A stretch of 64,000 nucleotides of DNA from assembly GCA_035610835.1 (NCBI GenBank), contig CM069445.1, positions 79,763,465-79,827,464 of the forward strand, written 5' to 3'. Shown piece after piece: positions 12,272 to 21,680 of the stretch. The position numbers were made by a program, and so were the translations under genes. Origin of the DNA: Ophiura sarsii (lineage: Eukaryota; Echinodermata; Ophiuroidea; Amphilepidida; Ophiuridae). The notes beneath the pieces were generated by a model. The model was not told the origin of the DNA. It ran no database searches and saw only the letters and a list, made by a program, of their open reading frames with translations. Each line of letters opens with the position of its first letter. Position 1 is the stretch's first letter.

Positions 12272-12676
12272 CTCTCTTTGGTGAAGGCGGTGGGGACGCT
12301 AGAACCGGGATTTCCAAGGCCGCGTTATCCACAGGCCCCACCGGCGATAACTGCTGCTGCGACTGAACAACATCGACGTTAAGCGGCTCGTATGTCTCGC
12401 TCAGTGGTGAGATGGCCTCGCTGAGCGGTGTACAGGCCTCGCTGAGCGGTGTACAGGCCTCGCTGAGTGGTGTACAGGCTTCGCTGAGCGGTGTACAGGC
12501 CTCACTGAGCGGTGTACAGGCCTCACTGAGCGGTGAACAGGCCTCGCTAAATGATGTGCATGTTTCACTCAGTGGTGTGTAAACTTCGCTCAATGGCGTG
12601 CTACATGGTGTGCGATCATAATCACCACTACTGTAGGTTGGGCTCTGTAGTTCCGTGTCCATCAAATGCAAATTTT
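12272..12676 (-). CDS. SRPK: SRPK spacer exon with ten TPLSEAC-type heptads
   Basis: This 405-nt exon (phase 1 to phase 1) begins ENLHLMDTELQSPTYSSGDY. It then holds ten consecutive seven-residue units: TPLSEVY, TPLSETC, TSFSEAC, SPLSEAC, four TPLSEAC, TPLSEAI and SPLSETY. It ends in a Pro/Ser-rich tail (ASPPPSPKR). The DNA repeat is 21 bp (12400-12600), with mostly synonymous differences in the central units. The acceptor is TTTTTGATGATAG|AA and the donor is AGAG|GTACAC. The open frame, phase match and position in the spacer support a real exon. The heptads are not known to me from other SRPKs. Each unit holds a Ser/Thr-Pro site, so a phosphorylation array is a plausible but unproven role. 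Confidence 0.85.
12400..12600 (-). repeat. coding minisatellite, 21-bp unit
   Basis: About ten 21-bp units (core CTGAGCGGTGTACAGGCCTC on the plus strand) inside the SRPK exon encode the TPLSEAC heptads. The central six units are nearly identical and the outer ones are diverged, the usual pattern of a locally expanding minisatellite. Confidence 0.9.
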
Positions 12677-12879
12677 CTATCATCAAAAAGAATGAACTCT
12701 TTTTGAAATTCAACAATACATCACTATTTTTTATATGCTCTTCAAAATTCTTAGTAGTATGTATAATCTGATCTGTATGAGTTGTATAGCCATTACAGTG
12801 TAATCGCATGCACGTAGAGTGCAACTAGCTCAATATACACAGCCATGTTCTTATGTCTGGCATCATGGATACTCTGCTG

Positions 12880-13215
12880 CCAATACCCGGTACCCGTATG
12901 TGTACTGTTACTGCCAGTATCTGGTACACATATATGTACTGTTACTGCCAGTACCCGGTACCCATATGTGTACTGTTACTGCCAGTACCCGGTACCCATG
13001 TGTACTGTTACTGCCAGTACCCGGTACCCATATGTGTACTGTTACTGCCAGTACCCGGTACCCATATGTGTACTGTTACTGCCAGTACCCGGTACCCATA
13101 TGTGTACTGTTACTGCCAGTACCCGGTACCCATATGTGTACTGTTACTGCCAGTACCCGGTACCCGTACGTGTCCTGTTACTGCCAGTACCCGGTACCCG
13201 TATGTGTACTGTTAA
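12880..13215. repeat. 34-bp minisatellite
   Basis: About ten head-to-tail units are built from TGTACTGTTACTGCCAGTAC followed by CCGGTACCCATATG. One unit is shortened by 2 bp near 12998. Each unit carries the palindrome GGTACC and the near-palindrome GTACCCGGTACC. The open frames through it (YCYCQYPVP repeats) are by-products of the repeat. It lies in the intron directly upstream, in the transcript, of the heptad exon. Confidence 0.92.
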
Positions 13216-13877
13216 AGTACCAGTGAAGTACCTTCTAAGAAGCTGCAAAGTACCTGTAACTTTGCTACTGTGCAGCTACTTTTGTTGTACCACACTTGCA
13301 CTGTACAGTTCCCATGCAGGTACAAAGCATACAATACCTGTATAGGTACTGGCAGCCGAGTAACTATGATGGCATGGCGTACATAAGAATTTGGCTGTGT
13401 ATGATGCATGGTACAGATCAGATTATAAAGAAGGTCCCTAATTATTACAGCTTCTTCTAACTGCTTTTAATCAACCTGCACCTACTATATAGACCTAATG
13501 AATTACATTTATTATATTAACTTGTAATTTGGGACAGGATATTTCAATAATATTTACCTTTTCTTTCTCCCTCTTCTGAACAAGCCCTTGTAGGGTTGGC
13601 TAAATTCTGCTCCAAACAGGGCAAGACATTTCTATAGGCTCCACTCCTACTACATCATTTTCCCACAATATTATTCTAACCCTAACCCGAATTCGGAAGC
13701 CTTATTCAAATTTACCTATCTTGTATCTCTTTATATCTTGGTCTTACAATCTTAGCTCCAAAACTGCTTCAGCAATGGTATAACTAATCCTGCCCTAATC
13801 AAACTCTTACTGATTTCCCCCTATTATTTCCCACAACCCAGTTTCATTTTGGGTCAGGATCCTCCAATCTTGTTTAC
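13216..13877 (-). other. intron with local duplication
   Basis: It holds the possible microexon at 13558-13575 and a diverged copy of the adjoining exon end and intron start. TAACCCTAACCC occurs at 13677-13689. No other feature was seen. Confidence 0.5.
13558..13575 (-). CDS. possible 18-nt SRPK microexon (EEGERK)
   Basis: The minus strand reads TTGTTCAG|18 nt|GTAAAT. The 18 nt keep phase 1 on both sides and would insert EGERK plus a flanking Glu between the KEKER end of exon 13878-14030 and the next exon. The segment closely resembles the 3' end of that exon, including the CAGAAGAGGGAGAAAGAA stretch and the downstream GGGACAGGATAT/GGGTCAGGATCC context. It therefore arose by local duplication and may be a cryptic site rather than a used exon. 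Confidence 0.35.
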
Positions 13878-14030
13878 CTCGTTCTTTCTCCCTCTTCTGA
13901 TCTAGTTCTTGCAACTGTTGTTCTTGCTGTTCTAGTAAAGCAAGCTGCTTCTTCTGTTTCTTCTTCAACTTTCGCTTCTTATTCTTGGACATCTTCTCTG
14001 ATGGTTTCCGCTCAATGGGAGCTGTGCTTA
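13878..14030 (-). CDS. SRPK: SRPK exon: basic KMSKNKKRKLKKKQKKQ spacer segment
   Basis: This 153-nt exon (phase 1 to phase 1) encodes STAPIERKPSEKMSKNKKRK, then LKKKQKKQLALLEQQEQQLQ and ELDQKREKER. The KMSKNKK.KLKKKQK block is the conserved start of the SRPK spacer, and the following Gln/Leu/Glu run looks like a short coiled coil. In vertebrate SRPKs the spacer governs cytoplasmic retention and chaperone binding; here that role is inferred only. The acceptor is CATGTAG|TA and the donor is CGAG|GTAAAC. A diverged duplicate of its 3' end lies about 300 bp downstream at 13558-13575. Confidence 0.93.
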
Positions 14031-14718
14031 CTACATGGTGTATGAATAAAACACAAAATCAACATTATTAAATTCTATAAGGAAATATCATCAGAAATCA
14101 ACAAATGGAAACCTGTCATGGGTTGTGGTATCCACTGAGATATTGACATCTTGAGTCAACAGAGGTAAATTCACATTTCCTCAAAATTCATCGACCAAAT
14201 GCGAACGTAACCAAGCGAACACGGCCGAGCACTTGCGCAAGGTAGCAAACATTTATGGGGGCTTGTACGGAGAATAGGCTACTGGGTATCAACCTCCTTT
14301 TTTGTCTTCTTTTAATGCTAAAATATCATGATCCAATTCCGGAAATGTTAAAAATATGGGGTGGGGGGGGGGTGGGCGAAATGGCCTATTTTCTGGAAAT
14401 CCAGACATTTCCGTTGGTGACTTTAAAGGTACAAATATTTCCATAATCAGGGAGATTCTACAATGTGCTTATCAGTATGTAGTAAGATTCAAATTTAAGA
14501 AATGTCTTGCACCGTCAACATAACTTTCATCTCTGTCATGGACAATCGTAACATCAGCATTAAAAATCATTGAGAAATTTCAAATTGTACAATTATTTCT
14601 AAATAGTGGCACAATCCAACTGACAGATTTGGGTATGATGAAGTAATACAACTGCTTCTCCACTTTGATATTGATTATAAGATTATCTATTCTCGCAAAG
14701 ATCTGTCTTAATAGATCA
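14031..14718. other. intron, nothing recognised
   Basis: AT-rich intron with a short G run at 14356-14375. No supported gene. Confidence 0.5.
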
Positions 14719-15344
14719 CATATACACCTAGCACATAAAGTCCCTGACCAGGTGCTTTGAGGTTGGCTATTTCAAAATCAATAATCGGTACCAAAAATCT
14801 GAGATATACATTGAATGAGCAAATTTCTTCTCCATAGTTTGATACCTCATTCAACAAAATCGAATGGGTACTTTTAAAGTTATGGCGATTTCAATGACCG
14901 TGCATAACAAGAGCAAAATTGCACTAGGTATAGGAAATCATTGATTTGTGTGTGATAATACACACTGAAAAACTCACAGCTAAAATCAGCTAAGACTTTT
15001 ATTCTTCACAGCTAGTCACACCCTTTGTCCCGCAAATTGCGGTTATCACTCCAAACCCATTCATCTGGCTCGTTCAGATAGTACATAGTTATGACAGTAA
15101 TCACACACATATCAATGATTTCCTATACCTAGTGCAACTTTGCTGTTTGTTGTTATGTGCGGTCATTGCAATCGCCATAACTTTAAAGGTATCCATTAGA
15201 TTTTTTTTGAATGAGGTATCAAACTGCGGAGAAGACATTTGCTCATTTAATGTATATCTCTCAGATGTTTGGTACCGGTTATATATTTTGAATTAGCCAA
15301 CCTCAAAGCACCTGGTCAGGGACTTTATGTGCTAGGTGTATATG
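14719..15344. mobile_element. foldback MITE, 626 bp
   Basis: Long inverted arms begin CATATACACCTAGCACATAA and end with the mirrored TTATGTGCTAGGTGTATATG. Pairing continues through AAGTCCCTGACCAGGTGCTT, TGAATGAGGTATCAAA and GAAATCATTGAT. It has no coding capacity. Confidence 0.85.
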
Positions 15345-16234
15345 AGCATATTGGAGTTATAAAACATAGGGATATCTCAATTATTTAGTTGAGTGTTACC
15401 AATCTATTTATCCCCCTGTTACTTCCATGATGGATGACACTAAACGAGTGAATGTTAACATTCATTACACATCAATTGACACAGATGTATGGGTGGGACT
15501 CAATCGAATTCCGCATGGTAATAACTGAACCTGAAGAGATGATCAGTAATTGATAGCAATCCATACATGAAAGGTTGTGATACTTTGTGAAGTTTGACAA
15601 TGTTAACATAGTGATAACATAACATAATTAACATACCAATGTCAATATGAGTTGGCAGTAATCCAGGATTGAACACTGTCTCATGCAACAACATATCACC
15701 ATATTATGCATTCATTTATGTTTACTTTTTTGTTCTGCTAGGTTTTGCTAGTAAGTTTTTAAAAGTGATTGAATTTTATTTTGGGCAACCATTTTGGGTG
15801 AAGTAATTTGGGGGCCCTTTCGAAATCCTGCTAACGCCACTGGACAAACTCCTGCATTGGCAGGCATATTTTACTGGAATATGCACTGGTGAATGTTCAT
15901 TATTTGCTTCAAATGATGGGAAGAACTATAATTGGATTTATAATTGAACCAACAAATCGTGTGCATTGCGTGAAGCGCGCACAACCAAGTGTGTTAGTCC
16001 CCAGAAGGCAGACATTCAATCTTTTGTATAGTTTAGTCACTCCAATTTGGTGAGAAATGTGACGTTTTTATCTCTCCACGCCAAAAAGTAATCCAAACAT
16101 ATGTTTGAGAGTTGTGTATGCAAGAATCATGTGTTGGACAGTTCGCCCTGTTGCCATGCGAGTCTTATGCGCTCACCCTGTTACCATGCGAGCATTATGC
16201 ACTCCATTTCTCTACTGTGTTCATTTGCTGCTTT
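15345..16234. other. intron, nothing recognised
   Basis: Intron with no supported feature. Confidence 0.45.
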
Positions 16235-16371
16235 ATTAACCCTAACCCCCCTGAGTGCTAAAAAATGCTAATCCAAAGTCCCTCTCCAAACGCATGCGCC
16301 GTCGGTTTTCGATGACGTAGTCAACCGAGCCTATATAATGAGTGCAGTATACTGCACGAATGTGTAGCTGA

Positions 16372-16440
16372 GGGCCGTGGCTTAGTGTTAGGAAGGTGGG
16401 GCTCGAGAACGGAGGGTCCCCGGATCGAATCCCGGCAGGT
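16372..16440 (+). pseudogene. tRNA-like body, cassette copy 1
   Basis: The A box TGGCTTAGTGTTAGG and the B box GGATCGAATCC are well spaced. The T-stem is CCGG/CCGG, but the anticodon arm pairs poorly, so it is unlikely to be a working tRNA. Copies 2 and 3 follow at +318 and +636. Confidence 0.6.
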
Positions 16441-16689
16441 TCCCGGAGATTTAGTTGGTGTTTTTTCCTCGAAAATTGTGATCCCGGTCAAAAATCCTAA
16501 ACCGGGGTTAGGGTTATGGTAAAAAAAAAAAACTTTTTTTTTTTCGTGTTCTATTAACCCTAACCCCCCTGAGTGCTAAAAAATGCTAATCCAAAGACCC
16601 TCTCCAAACGCATGCGCCGTCGGTTTTCGATGACGTAGTCAACCGAGCCTATATAATGAGTGCAGTATACTGCACGAATGTGTAGCTGA

Positions 16690-16758
16690 GGGCCGTGGCT
16701 TAGTGTTAGGAAGGTGGGGCTCGAGAACGGAGGGTCCCCGGATCGAATCCCGGCAGGT
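16690..16758 (+). pseudogene. tRNA-like body, cassette copy 2
   Basis: Identical by eye to copy 1 across the A and B boxes. Confidence 0.6.
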
Positions 16759-17007
16759 TCCCGGAGATTTAGTTGGTGTTTTTTCCTCGAAAATTGTGAT
16801 CCCGGTCAAAAATCCTAAACCGGGGTTAGGGTTATGGTAAAAAAAACAAACTTTTTTTTCTTCGTGTTCTATTAACCCTAACCCCCCTGAGTGCTAAAAA
16901 ATGCTAATCCAAAGTCCCTCTCCAAACCCATGCGCCGTCGGTTTTCGATGACGTAGTCAACCGAGCCTATATAATGAGTGCAGTATACTGCACGAATGTG
17001 TAGCTGA

Positions 17008-17076
17008 GGGCCGTGGCTTAGTGTTAGGAAGGTGGGGCTCGAGAACGGAGGGTCCCCGGATCGAATCCCGGCAGGT
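17008..17076 (+). pseudogene. tRNA-like body, cassette copy 3
   Basis: Identical by eye to copy 1 across the A and B boxes; GGTTCCTGG replaces GGTTCCCGG after the B box. Confidence 0.6.
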
Positions 17077-17196
17077 TCCTGGAGATTTAGTTGGTGTTTT
17101 TTCCTCGAAAATTGTGATCCCGGTCAAAAATCCTAAACCGGGGTTAGGGTTATAGAACGCTCAACATTTTGACATAAAGCATCTTTAAAAAAATCA

Positions 17197-17433
<237 letters not shown>

Positions 17434-17614
17434 TTAGTTCATAAATCTTTATTACTATAAATTTATATTACAATATTACATCTTTTTCATATCTGATACA
17501 TTTTGATGAACTACTAGTATTTTGTGTTACTAATAGAAAACATTTTACACATGATTCCTGTAAAGTTCAAAAGATCACAATCACACGTTTATACTGGCCA
17601 CACCTCACTGGTGA

Positions 17615-17634
17615 CCCCCCCCCCCCCCCCCCCC
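17615..17634. repeat. poly(C) tract, C20
   Basis: Uninterrupted C20 on the plus strand, about 60 bp left of a TTAA MITE. Confidence 0.9.
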
Positions 17635-17694
17635 TCACATCATTAAAGGAGTCAGCAGTATTGTATTCATGTTTTCAACAACAAGTAAGTGGAC

Positions 17695-18089
17695 TTAAAG
17701 GTAGATGTTCCGATTGCTGGCGCGATTTTCAACTTGGTGTTTTCTATTTTACATGAAAGGTCATCCTTATAATTGTCGCATTCCAAAGTTTGAGTTGCAT
17801 AATAATAATAATAATAATAATAAGTATTTATAACTCCAATAGTTCTATTTTTAGAAGCACAAGGTCACAATAAATTTGCCCATTGAGTTATACACAAACT
17901 GGTTGGTGGTTAACCACCTTTGGCAGTAATTCACCACATTTTATCATATAATTTCTAAATGGAACATTTCTGGGCCCTAAGATTTTACAGACAAAATGAG
18001 AAAAATATGGAGATTCTTCTGATATCAAAATATCTTGATGTGAAAAAAAATCATAACCCAAAAAAAGTGATCAGAACATACACCTTTAA
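17695..18089. mobile_element. TTAA-flanked MITE, family member 1
   Basis: The left end TTAAAGGTAGATGTTCCGAT is mirrored by the right end TGATCAGAACATACACCTTTAA. Internal landmarks include GGTCATCCTTA, GCCCATTGAGT.., ACACAAACTGG and CACCTTTGGCAGTAAT. The same family occurs at 21355, 26561 and 62684. An (AAT)n run lies at 17801-17823. TTAA borders suggest a piggyBac-type source, by inference. Confidence 0.8.
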
Positions 18090-18794
18090 TAAGACACTTT
18101 CACACTGGGCCGAGGATCAATCTTGGGACAATCAATAAGTTGAGCCTATCTAATTCAACTGTTTCAAAAGAAATTTGATCAATCATCGATCATTGATTCA
18201 CACTGAGAATTTGGTTATCAATATTCATAAACAAAGTTGGATCTATCGTCGGGCCAGGGTGAAAAGCCTTTTCATAGGCATGCGGAGCAAGAGGGGGGGC
18301 GACGGCGACGACCCCTCTAACAAATTTTTAAAAATTGCGCGAAAAAGAAAACACACAAAATTAATCAACAAAAAAACCTGGAAAGTTTCAGGTCTGCATA
18401 TTCTGAATGAAATCTATATCTACAAGGTGGGAACCTTTTACTTGATTCTATATCTGCTACAAGATGGACAACCTGCTACTTGATTCTACAACTAATCACA
18501 AGTTGTCATTCCATACATCGTACTAAAACAAACAGGACATATTTTCATGTATAATATAGAGATTGGCAATAAATAACCCTCCTCATAAATAACATCGTGA
18601 ACATGATAGTAGATGATGTTATTAGATAAACATAGTAAATCATCATACCATATAAAATACTCATTGATATCAGCTTGTCATTTAGAATAAATGATGTGTA
18701 CAAAGCAATCGCTCATATCAAAATGAAAATTGCATTGCTATCTCTCTCTAAGGGCGATCAATGAATCTGACATTCAAACACTTGGCAATTTATA
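18090..18794. other. intron, nothing recognised
   Basis: Intron with a short G7 run near 18293. No supported feature. Confidence 0.45.
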
Positions 18795-19195
18795 CTTGAA
18801 AGGTTCCAAAACCTCAGAGTTGGGTTCAAATCAATGAAGTTAAAGCAATTCAAATCATCAAATGTCAGAATTTGCTCTTTACAGGGGGAAAGAATTCACA
18901 CTTAAAAGGTTCCAAAACCTCAGAGTTGGGTTCAAATCAATGAAGTTAAAGCAATTCAAATGTCAGAATTTGCTCTTTACATGGATCCGTCATTTGCGAG
19001 GAATGCGTCAAACTGGTACCGCATTGAATGGGACTATTCCATAACATTATGTAACTAGTTCAACTCTTTCTGCACAATATGACTGATCATGCAGTGAGAC
19101 ATTGTGAAATGATGCAACACTTTCATTCAATCTGATTCCAGTTCATGGCTCTCCTCGCAAATGGCAGATCCGTGCAAAGAGCGAATTTGAGCATC
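18795..19195. repeat. 106-bp tandem duplication with a foldback
   Basis: AGGTTCCAAAACCTCAGAGT and the following 70 bp occur at 18801 and again at 18907. The second copy's CTCTTTACATGGATCCGTCA and TTTGCGAGG are mirrored near 19153-19190 (CCTCGCAAATGGCAGATCCG, then GCAAAGAG), suggesting a decayed palindromic element. Confidence 0.6.
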
Positions 19196-19986
19196 TTTTT
19201 ACTAAGTGACTGATTTGAACCAAATAAATAAGGAATCACCACATAGTGCATTACATGTTCAATGGCCGATTCTAATTTATTGCTGCCAATTGTGTGCATA
19301 TCATTAGCAGATGTAAATACAACAATATCTCAAGATGCTGGGTGCTAAAACCTCATTATAAGGATACAGGTAAGTTCTCCATTACTACAAGGACTGCAAT
19401 ATGCTACTTCATTGGTAGAGTATTCTTTGAAAACAATTTCACAACAAGTGGTACTATGGTCATACTACAGGACTAGACTCGATCCTTCATGTCTTCCCTA
19501 TTATATACACGGCCCCTGCAAGGGTGCTCAAATGTGAAGATTAGAAAAAATACAGTTCCAAAGGTGTGCGCTGATAAACTGCTGAATATACATGAGCGTA
19601 TTCAAGCACCATCTCTATAGTTTCACGCGGCGATAGGGCGCACTATTTGCCTCCTGTGACGCAGCGTGACGATCGTTCGATGCACTGCCTTTGAATTGGA
19701 CCAATCGGTGGTATTTCTGTTGTTGCTGTGTACAAATGCGCATACTCGGTATTCGTTTGCATATTCATATCTGCTAAACCCCACACTTTTTCGCCGTGTT
19801 CTTTCCCAGTCCCACTTTTTGATCCGCCATTTTTAAAGATAGCGGCGATACAGAGGGATGCAGGGACCCAGTCTACTAAATAGGATTAAGCTATCTGAGC
19901 CCAAGAATTACTCGAACCGATATCAATCCGAGAACCGTGGGCTTAACTCAGTGTTTCTATATTAAATCTTAGTGTTTCCTTGGATA
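19196..19986. other. intron, CpG-richer patch
   Basis: No defined repeat. 19620-19860 is richer in CpG than its surroundings, and I cannot assign it a function. Confidence 0.35.
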
Positions 19987-19994
19987 GGCTGATT

Positions 19995-20807
19995 CAGTGT
20001 CCAAATTAAGTGGTAATCCGGTCGTCCTGACGACCAGATTTGCTGCCGGACGACCAAGAATTTCGGCCATGGTAATCCGTGTGACGACCAGTTTTTTTAA
20101 AAGTCCTGTACTGTATTTGAAACAACTTCTTTACTTACAGTAATTCCTCTTCAAAATGTGATTAAACTGCACGTAAATTCACAGTTTCCTACCACTTTAT
20201 CCACAATTTTGAAAAATAAAACTACTCAACAAAGTATTGAAATTTGAAAAGCTTACGAAAAACGATCTCTAGTAAATTCATGTTGTTGTGTCGCACTCGT
20301 AAAGAGTCGTAGTATTTTCTCAATCAATTTCATCTGACCGGCTGACCCACCTCGATCCCACATACCTAGTTCAGTTTAATATACTAGTGTATTGGTTTCA
20401 TATAGAATCGTGCCTTTTTATTGCGCTATATTGGCAAGGGCCGCATGGCTTACCGCGTGATGAACGTTGCTGTATAGCAAAATACACGTGTTTGGAACTG
20501 AGCATTCTAGAACCGTGGTTCTATCATTACATCATCCTTTGCTTTACCACGTGCGTGTTAGAATTACTTTGCCGACGGGCTGGCTTTGCACACATTGTTT
20601 ACAATGTCGCAGCAACTTTCGCTGACAACTTTCTTCAATAGGGGCGGGGGTAGGGGATCAAATGCGGGTGGGGATGGCGGAAATTTCCAGAAATCTGCAT
20701 ATTTAATGGTCAAATTACGGATTACCAAAAATTTTGGCGGATTACCAGTTTTCATGACATTGGTAATCCGTAGGATTACCAGATTTTTTTCCCTAATTTG
20801 GACACTG
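19995..20807. mobile_element. hAT-like element with perfect 8-bp target duplication
   Basis: The ends CAGTGTCCAAATTA and TAATTTGGACACTG are inverted repeats, with GGCTGATT directly repeated at 19987-19994 and 20808-20815. Subterminal GGTAATCCG and GGATTACC motifs recur near both ends. An open stretch from 20605 (start MSQQLSLTTFF, then Gly-rich) may be a leftover of an ancestral coding region. No transposase domain is visible in its 813 bp. Confidence 0.88.
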
Positions 20808-20815
20808 GGCTGATT

Positions 20816-21354
20816 TGTTATTGCAACAACGCCCCTACAAGGAGGGCTTATACTAGGCAGGCTGCACAGATATTAGATAGACAGTTCATGAATATACTTA
20901 TTGTGAAGATTTTATGGAATAAAACTGTTATATCTTTCATTGAGAAATTATAATTGAATTTGACAAGTTCCCGCCCGACAAATGGGTTGCCGGGTTGAAG
21001 CCTATTCTTTGCCAATTATTACATGCTTTACAGTACACTGCACTCTAATAATTATAGGATGATCATAATGGAATATAAATGATACATTTGATGAAATTGA
21101 GTGAGATACAGAATGTCTAGGTAGGAGGTAGTGCCACACTTTAAAAGTCCATTTGGGTATTGTAGCATATAACATGAATGTGCATGTAAATACTACATGG
21201 ATGAATGACAGGGGATTAAGGGGCGTATGATTCCATATCAAGTACAGGGCATTTGCCAAAACATGTAAGGAAGAGAAAAGGAACACATTTTAGCATAGGA
21301 CAGTGACCCTGTTGTATGTGGACAAATGCTGCGGCGTTTTAAGAGATATGCTAC
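20816..21354. other. intron, nothing recognised
   Basis: No supported feature. Confidence 0.45.
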
Positions 21355-21680
21355 TTAAAGGTAGATGTTCCGATTGCTGGCCCAATTTTCATCTTGATGT
21401 TTTCTATCATGCATGGAGGGTCATCTTTAAGTTGTATTCCAAAGTTCAAGTTGCATAACTCCAATGGTTCGTATTTTAGAAGCATAAGGTGACAAGAAAT
21501 GTGCCCATTGAGTAGTACACAAACTGGCCGGATGGTTAACCACCTTTGGCAGTAATAAAATTCTTTTGGGCCTATAACGTATAAATGGAACATATCCTGC
21601 GCAAAACATTTTACAGAAATAATGATACAAATATGGGGTTTCTTCTGATATCAAAAAAACACATAAGTGATCGGAACATA
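21355..21680. mobile_element. TTAA MITE, family member 2 (right end decayed)
   Basis: Starts TTAAAGGTAGATGTTCCGAT and keeps the internal landmarks of the copy at 17695, ending near GTGATCGGAACATA. The final CACCTTTAA is lost. Confidence 0.75.

Larger units (their letters stand above)
16235..17155 (+). repeat. three tandem 318-bp cassettes with a tRNA-like body
   Basis: Three near-identical units start at 16235, 16553 and 16871. Each runs: TTAACCCTAACCCCCCTGAG, a CpG-rich stretch with GATGACGTAGTCA, CTATATAATG, the perfect dyad GTGCAGTATACTGCAC, a tRNA-like body, a T6 run (GTTTTTTCC), and GGGGTTAGGGTTATGG at the end. The inverted telomere-like motifs frame the unit. The third copy ends at 17155, about 80 bp before exon 17238-17400. 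Only a handful of substitutions separate the units. Confidence 0.9.

Noticed and set aside
12819..13345. Three overlapping plus-strand frames of YCYCQYPVP repeats
   Set aside because: The 34-bp unit is open in all three forward frames, so this is a minisatellite artefact.
16236..16520. True telomeric repeats
   Set aside because: Only one or two CCCTAA units per cassette end; this is a motif in a dispersed repeat, not an interstitial telomere.
19620..19860. CpG-richer patch as an internal promoter
   Set aside because: CpG density is only modest, with no TATA, initiator or adjoining first exon in sight.
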